Shown here: positions 40,422-49,518 of the stretch, piece after piece
Layout: the number at the start of each line of letters is the position of its first letter
Numbering within the stretch: position 1 is the first letter of the stretch
From: Flavobacteriales bacterium UBA7666
Lineage (GTDB): Bacteria; Bacteroidota; Bacteroidia; Flavobacteriales_D; Crocinitomicaceae
Direction of reading: 5' to 3'
Assembly: GCA_002483265.1 (NCBI GenBank)
Contig: DLHO01000014.1
Location: 17,944 to 81,943 of the forward strand
Length of the DNA stretch: 64,000 bases
Notes under the pieces: model-generated
The model's database searches: none
Told to the model about the DNA's origin: nothing
Seen by the model: only the letters and a program-made list of their open reading frames with translations
Made by a program: the position numbers and the translations under genes

Positions 40422-43400
40422 ATGTTCAGATTTATACAACTTTTCCTGCTTGCGTTTTTCCTTACCACCGCTGTAAGTTCTTATGCGCAGAGAGATACCG
40501 TTTTTTGGTTTGCAGCTCCTGATGTTTCTGCCGGAGTTGGACAAGTTCCTGTTAAGCTTCGTTTTCAAACCTACGATCAAGCAGCAACAATCACCGTAAC
40601 GCAACCCGCTAATGGTGCTTTTGTTCCTTTGACTTTAACAATGCCTGCGTTTTCAAGTGACAGCATCGATTTGAGCTCAGTAATTGCTCAGATTGAGAGT
40701 CCGGCAGGGGATATTATTTCAAACAATGGAATCAAGATCAGTGCTACCGGATTGATCAATGCTGTTTATGAAGTAATTGCACCAAGCAACAAAGAAAGCT
40801 TCAGTTTGAAAGGAGGGAAGGCGCTTGGAACGAACTTCTATACACCATTTCAAAAATTTTGGAATAATGCGGTAACAACTCCTGCTACTTATTCAGGTAT
40901 CGAGGTTGTGGCAATATTGAATAATACGACCGTTCTAATTACTCCAAGAACAGCCATTACTGGTCATGCGGCAAATGCAACTTTTTCAGTTGTTTTGAAT
41001 GCGGGACAAACCTATAGCGCCAGAGATGTAGATGTTTCGGCTGTTACCAGCCTTGCAGGTTCAATTGTTTCAGCAAATAAACCAATCGCTGTTACTTTGT
41101 TTGACGGTCAGTTGGTTCAATCGGCATGTTCGGATATGATTGGTGATCAGTTAATTCCAACACCCTTTATCGGAACGGATTATGCGATTTACAAAGGAAC
41201 TTCAACTCATGATCGTATTTATGTACTCGCGACACAGAATGCTTCCTCAATCGAAGTTACAGGACTAAGTACAAGTACGACATTAATAAATTCTTCTGAA
41301 ACATTGGAGATCCCAATGACAGATGAAATTTTATCGATCAAATCAAGTAAACCGGTTTATGTCTACCATGTTTCTGGTTTTGGTTGTGAATTGAGTGCGG
41401 CAGTTGTTCCAAGTTTAAACTGCAAAGGAAATAACAACATGGCGTTTTCTCGTTCCAGCTCCGATTCATTAGGAGTTGTACTGGTTACAAGAACCGGATT
41501 TGAAGGAAACTTTTTGTTAAACGGAAGTTCCGGTTTGATCACGGCAGGAATGTTTCAAAACGTTCCGGGAACAAGTGGACAATACAAAACAGCTCGCATC
41601 TTCTTTAGTGCTGCTCAGATTCCTGTAAACAGCCACAATATGATTGTGAATTTAGCTGACATTTTCACGATGGCAACGATTACAGGTGGTGGAACAAGCA
41701 CAGGGGCTTCTTATGCATACAATACGGACTTTTATGCAACTGCATTTTCACAAGCTGGTTTAGATGATACTGTTTGTGCAAATGTGAGTTATACTTTATC
41801 TGGAAATGTTGGTGGTGGAGCCGTAACGGGTGCTTGGTCGAGTAACGGATATGGATCTTTCCAGAACGGATTGAATTCAGTTCCCAATATTTATGTGCCT
41901 AGTCCTTTGGATACATTGATCAGCCCAATCCGAATTATTCTTTCTACTACCGGATTCTGTCCGACAGCCAGAGATACCATGTATTTGGAAATTACTCCGG
42001 CACCACTTGTAAATGCAAATACCGATCAATCCATTTGTGAAAATAACTCAGTTATTCAGCTGAATGGAATTATTGGTGGTGGAGCAGTTACAGGAATCTG
42101 GACATCCAACGGATCAGGTATGTTTTTACCCGATGCAATGACTTTGAATGCGGATTATGTTCCTTCTGCTGCAGATATAACTGCTGGAACGGTTCAATTT
42201 GTATTGACTTCGACCAATGCTGTTTCTTGTGCAATGGTTTCAGATACCATGGAGGTTAGTTTTACTTCTGCAGCAACCGTGCAAGCAGGGGCAGATACTT
42301 TGATCATCTGTGCGAACAATGCCAATGTAAGTTTGTCAGGAACAGTTAGCGGACCTACAAATACAGGGAAATGGCTTACAAGCGGAACAGGAATTTTCTC
42401 CCCGAACAATAGTTCCTTGAACTGTACTTATATTCCAAGTGTTGCAGATACAACGGCAGGTTTTGTATGGCTTTATTTGGAATCTACTTCAAACGGGAAT
42501 TGTCTTCCGGTTCAGGATAGTATTTATCTCTCAATTAATAACGCACCGAAAGTAGATGCGGGTTCAAATCAATTGAAATGTTCCAATGCTTCTCAGGTTC
42601 AGTTAAATGCAAGTGTTATTGGTGGGCCGTTTGGTGGTGTCTGGAGTGGCGGGGCAGGAACTTTCAGTCCATCCAATTCAGCTTTGAACGCAACTTATAC
42701 ACCAACCGCAACAGAAGTTTCCAATGGAAGCATTGTTTTAACATTGACTTCAACGAATAACGGAACGTGTACGGTGGTTTCAGATGGAATTCAAATCAAT
42801 TTCGTAGCACCTCCGTTTGCAAATTTTAGTGGAACAAATGTCTGTGAAGGTCTTCCGAATGTATTTTCCGACTTTTCACTTCCCGGTTCAGGAGCTTTGA
42901 CAAACTGGTCATGGAAATTCCAAACAGGTCAAACTTCAGCAAGTCAAAATCCGACTTATAATTTCGGAACTCCGGGTTCATATCCTGTGGAGCTTATAGT
43001 AACGAACTCCAACGGATGTAAAGACACCGTTTCTATTGCTGTTTCAGTTTTCGATAAACCGGTTGCAGATTTTAATTCGGTTAATTCATGTCCTAATAAT
43101 CAGGTTACAGTTGCGTTTACGGATGCTTCTATAAGTTCTGAAACCATCAATTATTGGTTCTACGATTTCGGTGGACAAGGATCCGCTGCAATGGCAGATG
43201 TGAATCAGCAGTTTGCAAGTGGAGGAACATATACGATTACACATATTGTATCTACAGTAAACGGTTGTTCGGATACGATCATCGAACCGATTACCATTGA
43301 TCCGTTGCCAAATGCCGGATTCTATTACAATTCCAATGGCGGAATGAATATTGGTGCGGTATTTAACTTCATCGATACATCAGATTACGCAGTAACTTAT

Positions 43401-43844
43401 TCCTGGAATTTTGGGGATGGTTCTACTTCCAGTACTATGAATCCAAGTCATACGTATTATGGAAATGGGAATTATTACATTATTCTTGAGGTTACGAATG
43501 CTTTGGGTTGTATCGATAGTGCGATTCGATTTGTTGCCATCAATACGGTTACAACTGAAATTAACACCTTGATTCCAACTATCATCTCACCAAATGGAGA
43601 TAGTTCGAATGACGTTTGGAAACTGGATTTCTTAAAACTCGCTTATCCGAATGCGCACATTGAGATTTACAATGAGTGGGGACAAACGGTTTTCACATCC
43701 GACGGTTATGAAACGCCATGGGACGGAACGTACAAAGGAGAACCCGTTCCGGATGGAAATTACATGTTTGTCATTCAATTGAACGCAAATGCCGACCCCG
43801 ATATATACAAAGGAGTATTAATGGTGTTAAGAAAACGAGATTAA
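40422..43844 (+). CDS. Giant surface protein: IgGFc-binding, Ig-like, PKD, gliding-type C-terminal domain
   Basis: 1140 aa. Signal peptide 1-23 (SSYA-Q). Residues of about 25-430 resemble the IgGFc-binding N-terminal domain (FWFAAPDVSAG, SLKGGKALGTNFYTPFQ, YHVSGFGCELSAAVVP). Then four or so repeats of about 90 aa with ENNSVIQLNG-IIGGGAVTGIWTSNGSGMF pattern, two PKD-like repeats (FSDFSLPGSGALTNWSWKF; FNFIDTSDYAVTYSWNFGDGS) and a gliding-motility-type C-terminal domain (TIISPNGDSSNDVWKL ... WGQTVFTSDGYETPWDGTYKGEPVPDGNY). A T9SS type B adhesin. It is followed 1 bp later by a PorP/SprF gene. Confidence 0.92.
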   Translation: MFRFIQLFLLAFFLTTAVSSYAQRDTVFWFAAPDVSAGVGQVPVKLRFQTYDQAATITVTQPANGAFVPLTLTMPAFSSDSIDLSSVIAQIESPAGDIISNNGIKISATGLINAVYEVIAPSNKESFSLKGGKALGTNFYTPFQKFWNNAVTTPATYSGIEVVAILNNTTVLITPRTAITGHAANATFSVVLNAGQTYSARDVDVSAVTSLAGSIVSANKPIAVTLFDGQLVQSACSDMIGDQLIPTPFIGTDYAIYKGTSTHDRIYVLATQNASSIEVTGLSTSTTLINSSETLEIPMTDEILSIKSSKPVYVYHVSGFGCELSAAVVPSLNCKGNNNMAFSRSSSDSLGVVLVTRTGFEGNFLLNGSSGLITAGMFQNVPGTSGQYKTARIFFSAAQIPVNSHNMIVNLADIFTMATITGGGTSTGASYAYNTDFYATAFSQAGLDDTVCANVSYTLSGNVGGGAVTGAWSSNGYGSFQNGLNSVPNIYVPSPLDTLISPIRIILSTTGFCPTARDTMYLEITPAPLVNANTDQSICENNSVIQLNGIIGGGAVTGIWTSNGSGMFLPDAMTLNADYVPSAADITAGTVQFVLTSTNAVSCAMVSDTMEVSFTSAATVQAGADTLIICANNANVSLSGTVSGPTNTGKWLTSGTGIFSPNNSSLNCTYIPSVADTTAGFVWLYLESTSNGNCLPVQDSIYLSINNAPKVDAGSNQLKCSNASQVQLNASVIGGPFGGVWSGGAGTFSPSNSALNATYTPTATEVSNGSIVLTLTSTNNGTCTVVSDGIQINFVAPPFANFSGTNVCEGLPNVFSDFSLPGSGALTNWSWKFQTGQTSASQNPTYNFGTPGSYPVELIVTNSNGCKDTVSIAVSVFDKPVADFNSVNSCPNNQVTVAFTDASISSETINYWFYDFGGQGSAAMADVNQQFASGGTYTITHIVSTVNGCSDTIIEPITIDPLPNAGFYYNSNGGMNIGAVFNFIDTSDYAVTYSWNFGDGSTSSTMNPSHTYYGNGNYYIILEVTNALGCIDSAIRFVAINTVTTEINTLIPTIISPNGDSSNDVWKLDFLKLAYPNAHIEIYNEWGQTVFTSDGYETPWDGTYKGEPVPDGNYMFVIQLNANADPDIYKGVLMVLRKRD

Positions 43845-43845
43845 G

Positions 43846-44808
43846 ATGAACAAGAAGAATTTTATTACAAGCTTATTTGTTGCTCTGTTCTTTGTTTCAT
43901 ATGGACAGCAGCAAAGTTTATTTACAAACGTACTCGCAAACCCACTGCATTACTCTCCTGCATATGTTGGAAGTACGAATTATCATGAAGTGAGTTTTTT
44001 CAATAGAAATCAATGGGTAGGATTTAAGAATGCTCCGAAAAATTTCTACTTGAATTTTCATGGTTCATTCAAGAACAAGGCAAAACACGGTTACGGAGTA
44101 CAATTATTGACAGAACAAACAGGCCTACTAGGAAAGACTGGGATTTACCTGAATTATGGTTATCAAATCAAGATGACTAAAAATTGGAAAATAGGATTAG
44201 GAGTACGTCCTGGTTTCGTTCAATACCGCGTTCGTTTGTATGATGCTGTAATTGCGGATGAAGGGGATCCGATTTTCACCGGAAACAGTTACTCAGGAAA
44301 TGCATTTGATGTCAATGCCGGATTCAGATTATACAGCGACAAATTTGAGTTTAGCGGAACAATTGATCACATGGTCATGGGAAAGAGCTTTAATTCTTAC
44401 AACCAGAATTTACAGTTCCATTATACCTTAATGAGTTCCTACAAATTCCTATTCAAGAAGAACTGGGAATTAAGACCTGCAATTTTGTTCAGATATACCA
44501 AACCGGTTCCGGCACAGCTTTCAATTCTTGCTCAGTTATCCTACAAAGACAAATTCTTCGGAGGATTGAATTTCAGAACAAAGGATGCAATGGGAATTTT
44601 TGTAGGAGTAAGATTGAAAAGCCGTTTGGCAATAACCTATGGTTATGATTACAGCTACACAAAATTGAGAAATTACAGTGCCGGTTCACACGAGATCGGA
44701 ATCTCATTTATAATTACGAAAAACAGACCTTCTTTAGAGGAGGAAGATGATAAATTGAATAATAGTATCCTGGAAGATATTCAAAAGGAAATCGATAAGA
44801 ATAAATAA
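43846..44808 (+). CDS. PorP/SprF-family outer-membrane protein
   Basis: 320 aa. Signal peptide 1-20 (SYG-Q) and the family start QQSLFTNVLANPLHYSPAYVGSTNYHEVSFFNRNQWVGF; the rest is alternating beta-strand sequence with a charged C-terminal tail, as in 12- to 14-strand barrels. PorP/SprF proteins attach to the T9SS and help anchor or transport the type B cargo encoded beside them. It lies 1 bp after the first giant cargo gene and 5-19 bp before the second, with which it likely forms a translocation module. Confidence 0.93.
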   Translation: MNKKNFITSLFVALFFVSYGQQQSLFTNVLANPLHYSPAYVGSTNYHEVSFFNRNQWVGFKNAPKNFYLNFHGSFKNKAKHGYGVQLLTEQTGLLGKTGIYLNYGYQIKMTKNWKIGLGVRPGFVQYRVRLYDAVIADEGDPIFTGNSYSGNAFDVNAGFRLYSDKFEFSGTIDHMVMGKSFNSYNQNLQFHYTLMSSYKFLFKKNWELRPAILFRYTKPVPAQLSILAQLSYKDKFFGGLNFRTKDAMGIFVGVRLKSRLAITYGYDYSYTKLRNYSAGSHEIGISFIITKNRPSLEEEDDKLNNSILEDIQKEIDKNK

Positions 44809-44827
44809 CGGGATGAAATTAGAGCTT

Positions 44828-47800
44828 ATGAAATTACGTCGAATAATAGTGCTGCTAGCATTGGTTTTTACGGTCGGATCATTCGAAAGTAAAGGTCAGA
44901 TTGACTCGGTTTTTTGGTTTGCCGCTCCTTGGGTAACACCTAGTCATGCCGGGAACACCCCATTGGTATTGAGAATCTCAACCTTTAATTCCCCAACAAC
45001 CGTTCGGGTCTATCAACCCGCAGGAACATATGATTCTACGTTTGTCGTTCCGGCGAACTCACTGAATTCTCATTTTTTGACTTCTATCGTAAATACCCTG
45101 GAATCAAAGCCTGCGGATAATGTGCTCAATTATGGAATAAAAATTGAAGCAGACACCTTGGTTACCATTGTTTATGAGGTGGTTACGGGAGGAAATAACC
45201 CTGAAACCTATTCTTTGAAGGGGCAAAATGCGGTTGGAACTGAGTTCGTATGCCCATTTCAAAATACCTGGGCAAACGGTAACTATGCTCCGATTCAACC
45301 GAAGTCAATGATCTGTATCGTTGCAACGGAAGATAATACCACAGTTTGGATCACACCCAAAGCAACTGTTGTTGGACATCCAGTTGGAATCACATACTCC
45401 ATTACGCTCAATAGAGGACAAACATATACTGTTGAAAACACTTCGCAGGCAACCAATACCCCTGGAAATAACCTGGGAGGTACCATTGTTGTTGCTGATA
45501 AACCGATTGCCGTAACCGTTTCGGATGATTCGGTAACGAACTCAGGGGGTGGCTGTCGGGATTTAATGGGAGATCAAATCGTTCCTGTGGATGTAGTTGG
45601 AACAAATTACATTGTGAACCGGGGAAATATGTTTGCAAATTCCCAGGAAGGAGTCTTCATTGTTGCAACTCAAAACTTTACTTCAGTAAGTGTAACGACT
45701 ACTTTAGGAACATTTTCACAGCTCTTAAATCAGGGTGATACATGGAAATACGTACTCACAGCTGCGGAAATGCTTGCTTATGTAGATGCGGATAAAAACA
45801 TATACGTGTTGCAGGCAAGCGGATTTGGTTGTGAGGTTGGAGAAGCATTGCTTCCCCCGGTTAACTGTGCAGGGTCTGATCAGGTAAGTTTTACCAGAAC
45901 AAATGCCCAGACATTTATTTTAAATATTTTGTGTCCGACATCGGCAATTAATAACTTCCTGTTGAATGGAAGTGCTACACTTGTGCCTGGTTCTGCATTT
46001 AATCCGGTTCCGGGAACCGCAGGTTTCTGGAGTGGCGCTCAAATAACCTTCAGCACGACCGATATTCCTGCCGGATCATCTAATTTATTGTCCAATTCCA
46101 GTGATTATTTTGGTTTGGGTGTTATTAATGGTGGTGCGGGTACCGGTTGTTATTATCATTATATGTCTGCCTTCAATAGAAAGGTTTATACCAAAGCAGG
46201 AAATGACACCACACTTTGTAACGGAGATCCGGCTGTTCTATTAAATGGTTCTGTTGAAGGAGGTTCTACAACAGGACAATGGACAGTAATCAACGGCGCA
46301 GGTTCTTTCGTAAATGCGACAGATTTATCGACTTCTTATGTTCCTTCTGCTTCAGATTACACACAGGGAACTTTGACTTTTGTACTTGCATCCACAGGAA
46401 ACTGTGATCCGGTTAGAGATACAATGGTTGTAAACTTTATTCAATCACCGGAAGCAAATGCCGGAATAGATGATTCTTACTGTAAAAATAACGTGGGGGC
46501 TGTTCCCATTACCGGAGCCTTTAACTATTCTGCTGCTGCTACCTGGAGTGGTGGAAATGGGGGAGCATTTGGAAATATCGGTTCGCCGTCTACAACGTAT
46601 ACTCCGTCACCGGCAGATTTAGCTGCAGACAGCGTAGCTCTTTTCTATACCACTGCGGGAAGTTTCTTCTCTTGTCCGAATAATCAGGATACGGTAGTTA
46701 TTTTCTTCACCGAATCACCATTTATTGATGCAGGAGGAGATCAATTGGTTTGTTCAAACACAACAGATGTTGGACTGAGTGGAATTATCACAGGAATCAC
46801 AACGACCGGAACCTGGTCTGCTGACGGAACCGGTGGTTTTTCGCCTTCTCAAACCAATTTAAATGCAAATTACGTTTTGTCAACCGCTGATATTTCCAAT
46901 GGATTGGTGACCTTGTATTTAGAGTCTACCAATAATGGAAACTGTTTGGCAGTCATGGACAGTCTCGAAATTCAGATCATTGATTTCCCGGTAGTGACCA
47001 TCACTTCTATGGATTCAATCTGTTCCAATAATGCAACACTGAATCTTACAGGAACTGTGACTTCAGGTTTTTCTACTCTATGGACAACTTCAGGATTCGG
47101 TACGATTTCAAACCCTTCCAATATCAATACGTTTTACACGATTTCTCCGGTGGATATTACCAACGGATTTATTGATGTAATTCTATCTACAACAGGTATT
47201 TGTCCGATTGCACATGATTCTTTAAGAGTAACCTTTGTTTCTCCGCCTCAGGTAAATGCAGGTACGGATCAAACATATTGTCAAAATCAATTGGTGCAAT
47301 TGAACGGAAACATTATCGGTGCAGATACAACCGGAACGTGGTCAACACTTGGAACCGGAACCTTTATTCCCGGACCGGCTTATTTGAATGGATTGTATGA
47401 TCCGTCAGTAGGAGATGTTTCCGGAGGACCAATCAGTTTGATCCTGAGCTCGACCTCTAATTTTGGATGTCCACCGGACAGAGACACCGTATTAATTACG
47501 TTTAACAAAATTCCAACGGCTGATTTCACATTCACAAATGTATGTCAGGCAAGCAATATGAATTTTATAGATGCTTCAATTGCCAATACCGGAACACTTT
47601 CTTCCTGGTCGTGGTCATTCGGAGATAATAGTAATTCCATTGCGCAAAATCCGCAACATGCTTACGGAAGTCCGGGTAATTTCAATGTTCAGATGATCGT
47701 TACTTCAAGTAATGGATGTGTGGATACGGTTATAAAACCGGTTACTGTTTATCCTTTACCAATTCCTTCATTCAATGCTTCCATAGCGTGTGAATCTTAT

Positions 47801-48514
47801 CCTACAAACTTCACGAATACGTCCTTCATTCCTTCCGGAACAATCGACAACTATTCGTATGATTTCAATGGTATTGGTTCAAGCACGCAGGCGAATCCTT
47901 CGTTTGTATTCCCAACTAGTGGAATTTACAACGTGAGTTTAACTGCGGTTTCCAATTTTGGATGTACCAATACGGTTATTCAGCAAATCGATGTCCATGC
48001 TATTCCAACTGCTGAATTCACGGCTACTCCAAATCCGGCATTGGTGAACCAGGAAATTACATTCACAGATGTCACTCCCGGAAATATTATTTCCTGGCAA
48101 TGGGATTTTGGAGACGGAGAAGGAGATAATGCGGAAATCACAAATCACAGCTACGATGGTGGAGGTGTATATGTGGTTACGCTGATGATCGTAGATAACA
48201 TTGGTTGTATCGATACAATTTCAAAACAAATCTCAATTGCCTTGCTACCGGTTCTTCCTAGCGGATTTACACCAAATGGCGATGGCGAAAACGATGTGTT
48301 CATTATTCGCGGTGGACCATTCAGAAACGTGGACTTTAAAGTTTATAATAACTGGGGGCAAGTTGTCTTTGAATCAACTGACTCCGAAGTGGGATGGGAT
48401 GGAACTTACAAAGGAGAACCAGTTCCTTTGGGTGTCTATACCTGGACTTTTGTGATTGATATGGGAAGTAATTTTGTTGTCAAAGAATCGGGCGACGTAA
48501 CTTTAATTCGATAA
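44828..48514 (+). CDS. Second giant surface protein of the same architecture
   Basis: 1228 aa from ATG 44828 (MKLRRIIVLLALVFTVGSF); ATG 44813 adds five residues. A paralogue of the protein at 40422: FWFAAPWVTPSHAGNTPLVLRIST, YSLKGQNAVGTEFVCPFQ, GCRDLMGDQIVPVD, then several WSS-type Ig-like repeats, three PKD repeats (e.g. LSSWSWSFGDNSNS, SWQWDFGDGE) and a gliding-type C-terminal domain (LPSGFTPNGDGENDVFIIRGG ... NWGQVVFESTDSEVGWDGTYKGEPVP). T9SS type B cargo. It has one more PKD than its partner. Confidence 0.92.
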   Translation: MKLRRIIVLLALVFTVGSFESKGQIDSVFWFAAPWVTPSHAGNTPLVLRISTFNSPTTVRVYQPAGTYDSTFVVPANSLNSHFLTSIVNTLESKPADNVLNYGIKIEADTLVTIVYEVVTGGNNPETYSLKGQNAVGTEFVCPFQNTWANGNYAPIQPKSMICIVATEDNTTVWITPKATVVGHPVGITYSITLNRGQTYTVENTSQATNTPGNNLGGTIVVADKPIAVTVSDDSVTNSGGGCRDLMGDQIVPVDVVGTNYIVNRGNMFANSQEGVFIVATQNFTSVSVTTTLGTFSQLLNQGDTWKYVLTAAEMLAYVDADKNIYVLQASGFGCEVGEALLPPVNCAGSDQVSFTRTNAQTFILNILCPTSAINNFLLNGSATLVPGSAFNPVPGTAGFWSGAQITFSTTDIPAGSSNLLSNSSDYFGLGVINGGAGTGCYYHYMSAFNRKVYTKAGNDTTLCNGDPAVLLNGSVEGGSTTGQWTVINGAGSFVNATDLSTSYVPSASDYTQGTLTFVLASTGNCDPVRDTMVVNFIQSPEANAGIDDSYCKNNVGAVPITGAFNYSAAATWSGGNGGAFGNIGSPSTTYTPSPADLAADSVALFYTTAGSFFSCPNNQDTVVIFFTESPFIDAGGDQLVCSNTTDVGLSGIITGITTTGTWSADGTGGFSPSQTNLNANYVLSTADISNGLVTLYLESTNNGNCLAVMDSLEIQIIDFPVVTITSMDSICSNNATLNLTGTVTSGFSTLWTTSGFGTISNPSNINTFYTISPVDITNGFIDVILSTTGICPIAHDSLRVTFVSPPQVNAGTDQTYCQNQLVQLNGNIIGADTTGTWSTLGTGTFIPGPAYLNGLYDPSVGDVSGGPISLILSSTSNFGCPPDRDTVLITFNKIPTADFTFTNVCQASNMNFIDASIANTGTLSSWSWSFGDNSNSIAQNPQHAYGSPGNFNVQMIVTSSNGCVDTVIKPVTVYPLPIPSFNASIACESYPTNFTNTSFIPSGTIDNYSYDFNGIGSSTQANPSFVFPTSGIYNVSLTAVSNFGCTNTVIQQIDVHAIPTAEFTATPNPALVNQEITFTDVTPGNIISWQWDFGDGEGDNAEITNHSYDGGGVYVVTLMIVDNIGCIDTISKQISIALLPVLPSGFTPNGDGENDVFIIRGGPFRNVDFKVYNNWGQVVFESTDSEVGWDGTYKGEPVPLGVYTWTFVIDMGSNFVVKESGDVTLIR

Positions 48515-48517
48515 GTC

Positions 48518-49504
48518 ATGAAATTTAGAATATGTTTTTTAGCCATCTTCTTGAATGGATTGTCTTATGGACAGGATGCGCATTTGTCGATGTACGATGC
48601 TGCACCTTTATTTTTGAATTCTGCCCTCACTGGAGTGGTGGAAGGTGATTTTAGAGTGCATGGTCAATACCGTACTCAGTGGAAATCGGTGAACTATAAA
48701 CCATATACTTCAGCCTTGATTAGCTTTGATATGCCGATCAAAAAATGGGGTTTTGGAGTTCAGATCAATAACTTTAGAGCAGGGGCGGGTAACTTCAATG
48801 TACTGCAGGGATTGCTTTCAGCTGCTTATTATATTCCGTTGAATAAGAATAAAACGCACTTTTTGAATTTCGGTCTTCAAGGTGGAGTCACTCAAAAATC
48901 ACTCGAATATCAGTTATTGTCGTTCAATAACCAGTATACCTTGAATAATGGTGGTGAATTTGATCAGACCCTTGTTACAGGAGAAGATTTCGGTGCACAA
49001 TCCAAGTTTATTCCAATGTTGAACGCAAGTGCTTTGTACTATTATTCAAAGTCCCAATCACGATTGAATCCGTTTATTGGTGTTTCTTTATTTAATCTGA
49101 CTCAACCAAATGAATCCTTCTACGGAAGAGAAAGTAAACTGCCTTTGCGCATGTATACGCATTTGGGAACTCGTGTAAACATTACGGAGCTCTTTTATTT
49201 GATTCCAAAAGTATTGATCATGAACCAAAAGAAATTTCATGAACAAACCTATGCTTTGGAAGCAGGTTATTTCCTGAAGGGAAGTGGAGCTTATGTGCTT
49301 GGAGGTGTTATTTTCAGAGCAAAAGATGCCATGATAGCAACTTTGGGTGTAAAGAAAGATGCATACACTGTTAAATTGGCTTATGATTTCAATGTGTCAT
49401 CACTTACATCGACGTCTAAAAGTAGAGGAGGATTTGAAATATCCTTTACTTACGTTCACAAAAAGAAGAAACCAACCGAGTACAAAATCTGTCCACGACT
49501 ATAA
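48518..49504 (+). CDS. Second PorP/SprF-family protein
   Basis: 328 aa, with a signal peptide of 18 residues (SYG-Q). Starts DAHLSMYDAAPLFLNSALTGVVEGDFRVHGQYRTQWKSV, the family opening, followed by barrel strands (KWGFGVQINNFRAGAGNFNVLQGLLSAAYY) and a basic tail (HKKKKPTEYKI). It follows the second giant protein by 3 bp and, like the first PorP, probably pairs specifically with it. Two PorPs in one operon suggest that each dedicated cargo has its own barrel. Confidence 0.93.
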   Translation: MKFRICFLAIFLNGLSYGQDAHLSMYDAAPLFLNSALTGVVEGDFRVHGQYRTQWKSVNYKPYTSALISFDMPIKKWGFGVQINNFRAGAGNFNVLQGLLSAAYYIPLNKNKTHFLNFGLQGGVTQKSLEYQLLSFNNQYTLNNGGEFDQTLVTGEDFGAQSKFIPMLNASALYYYSKSQSRLNPFIGVSLFNLTQPNESFYGRESKLPLRMYTHLGTRVNITELFYLIPKVLIMNQKKFHEQTYALEAGYFLKGSGAYVLGGVIFRAKDAMIATLGVKKDAYTVKLAYDFNVSSLTSTSKSRGGFEISFTYVHKKKKPTEYKICPRL

Positions 49505-49518
49505 TACGCATTCTCAAT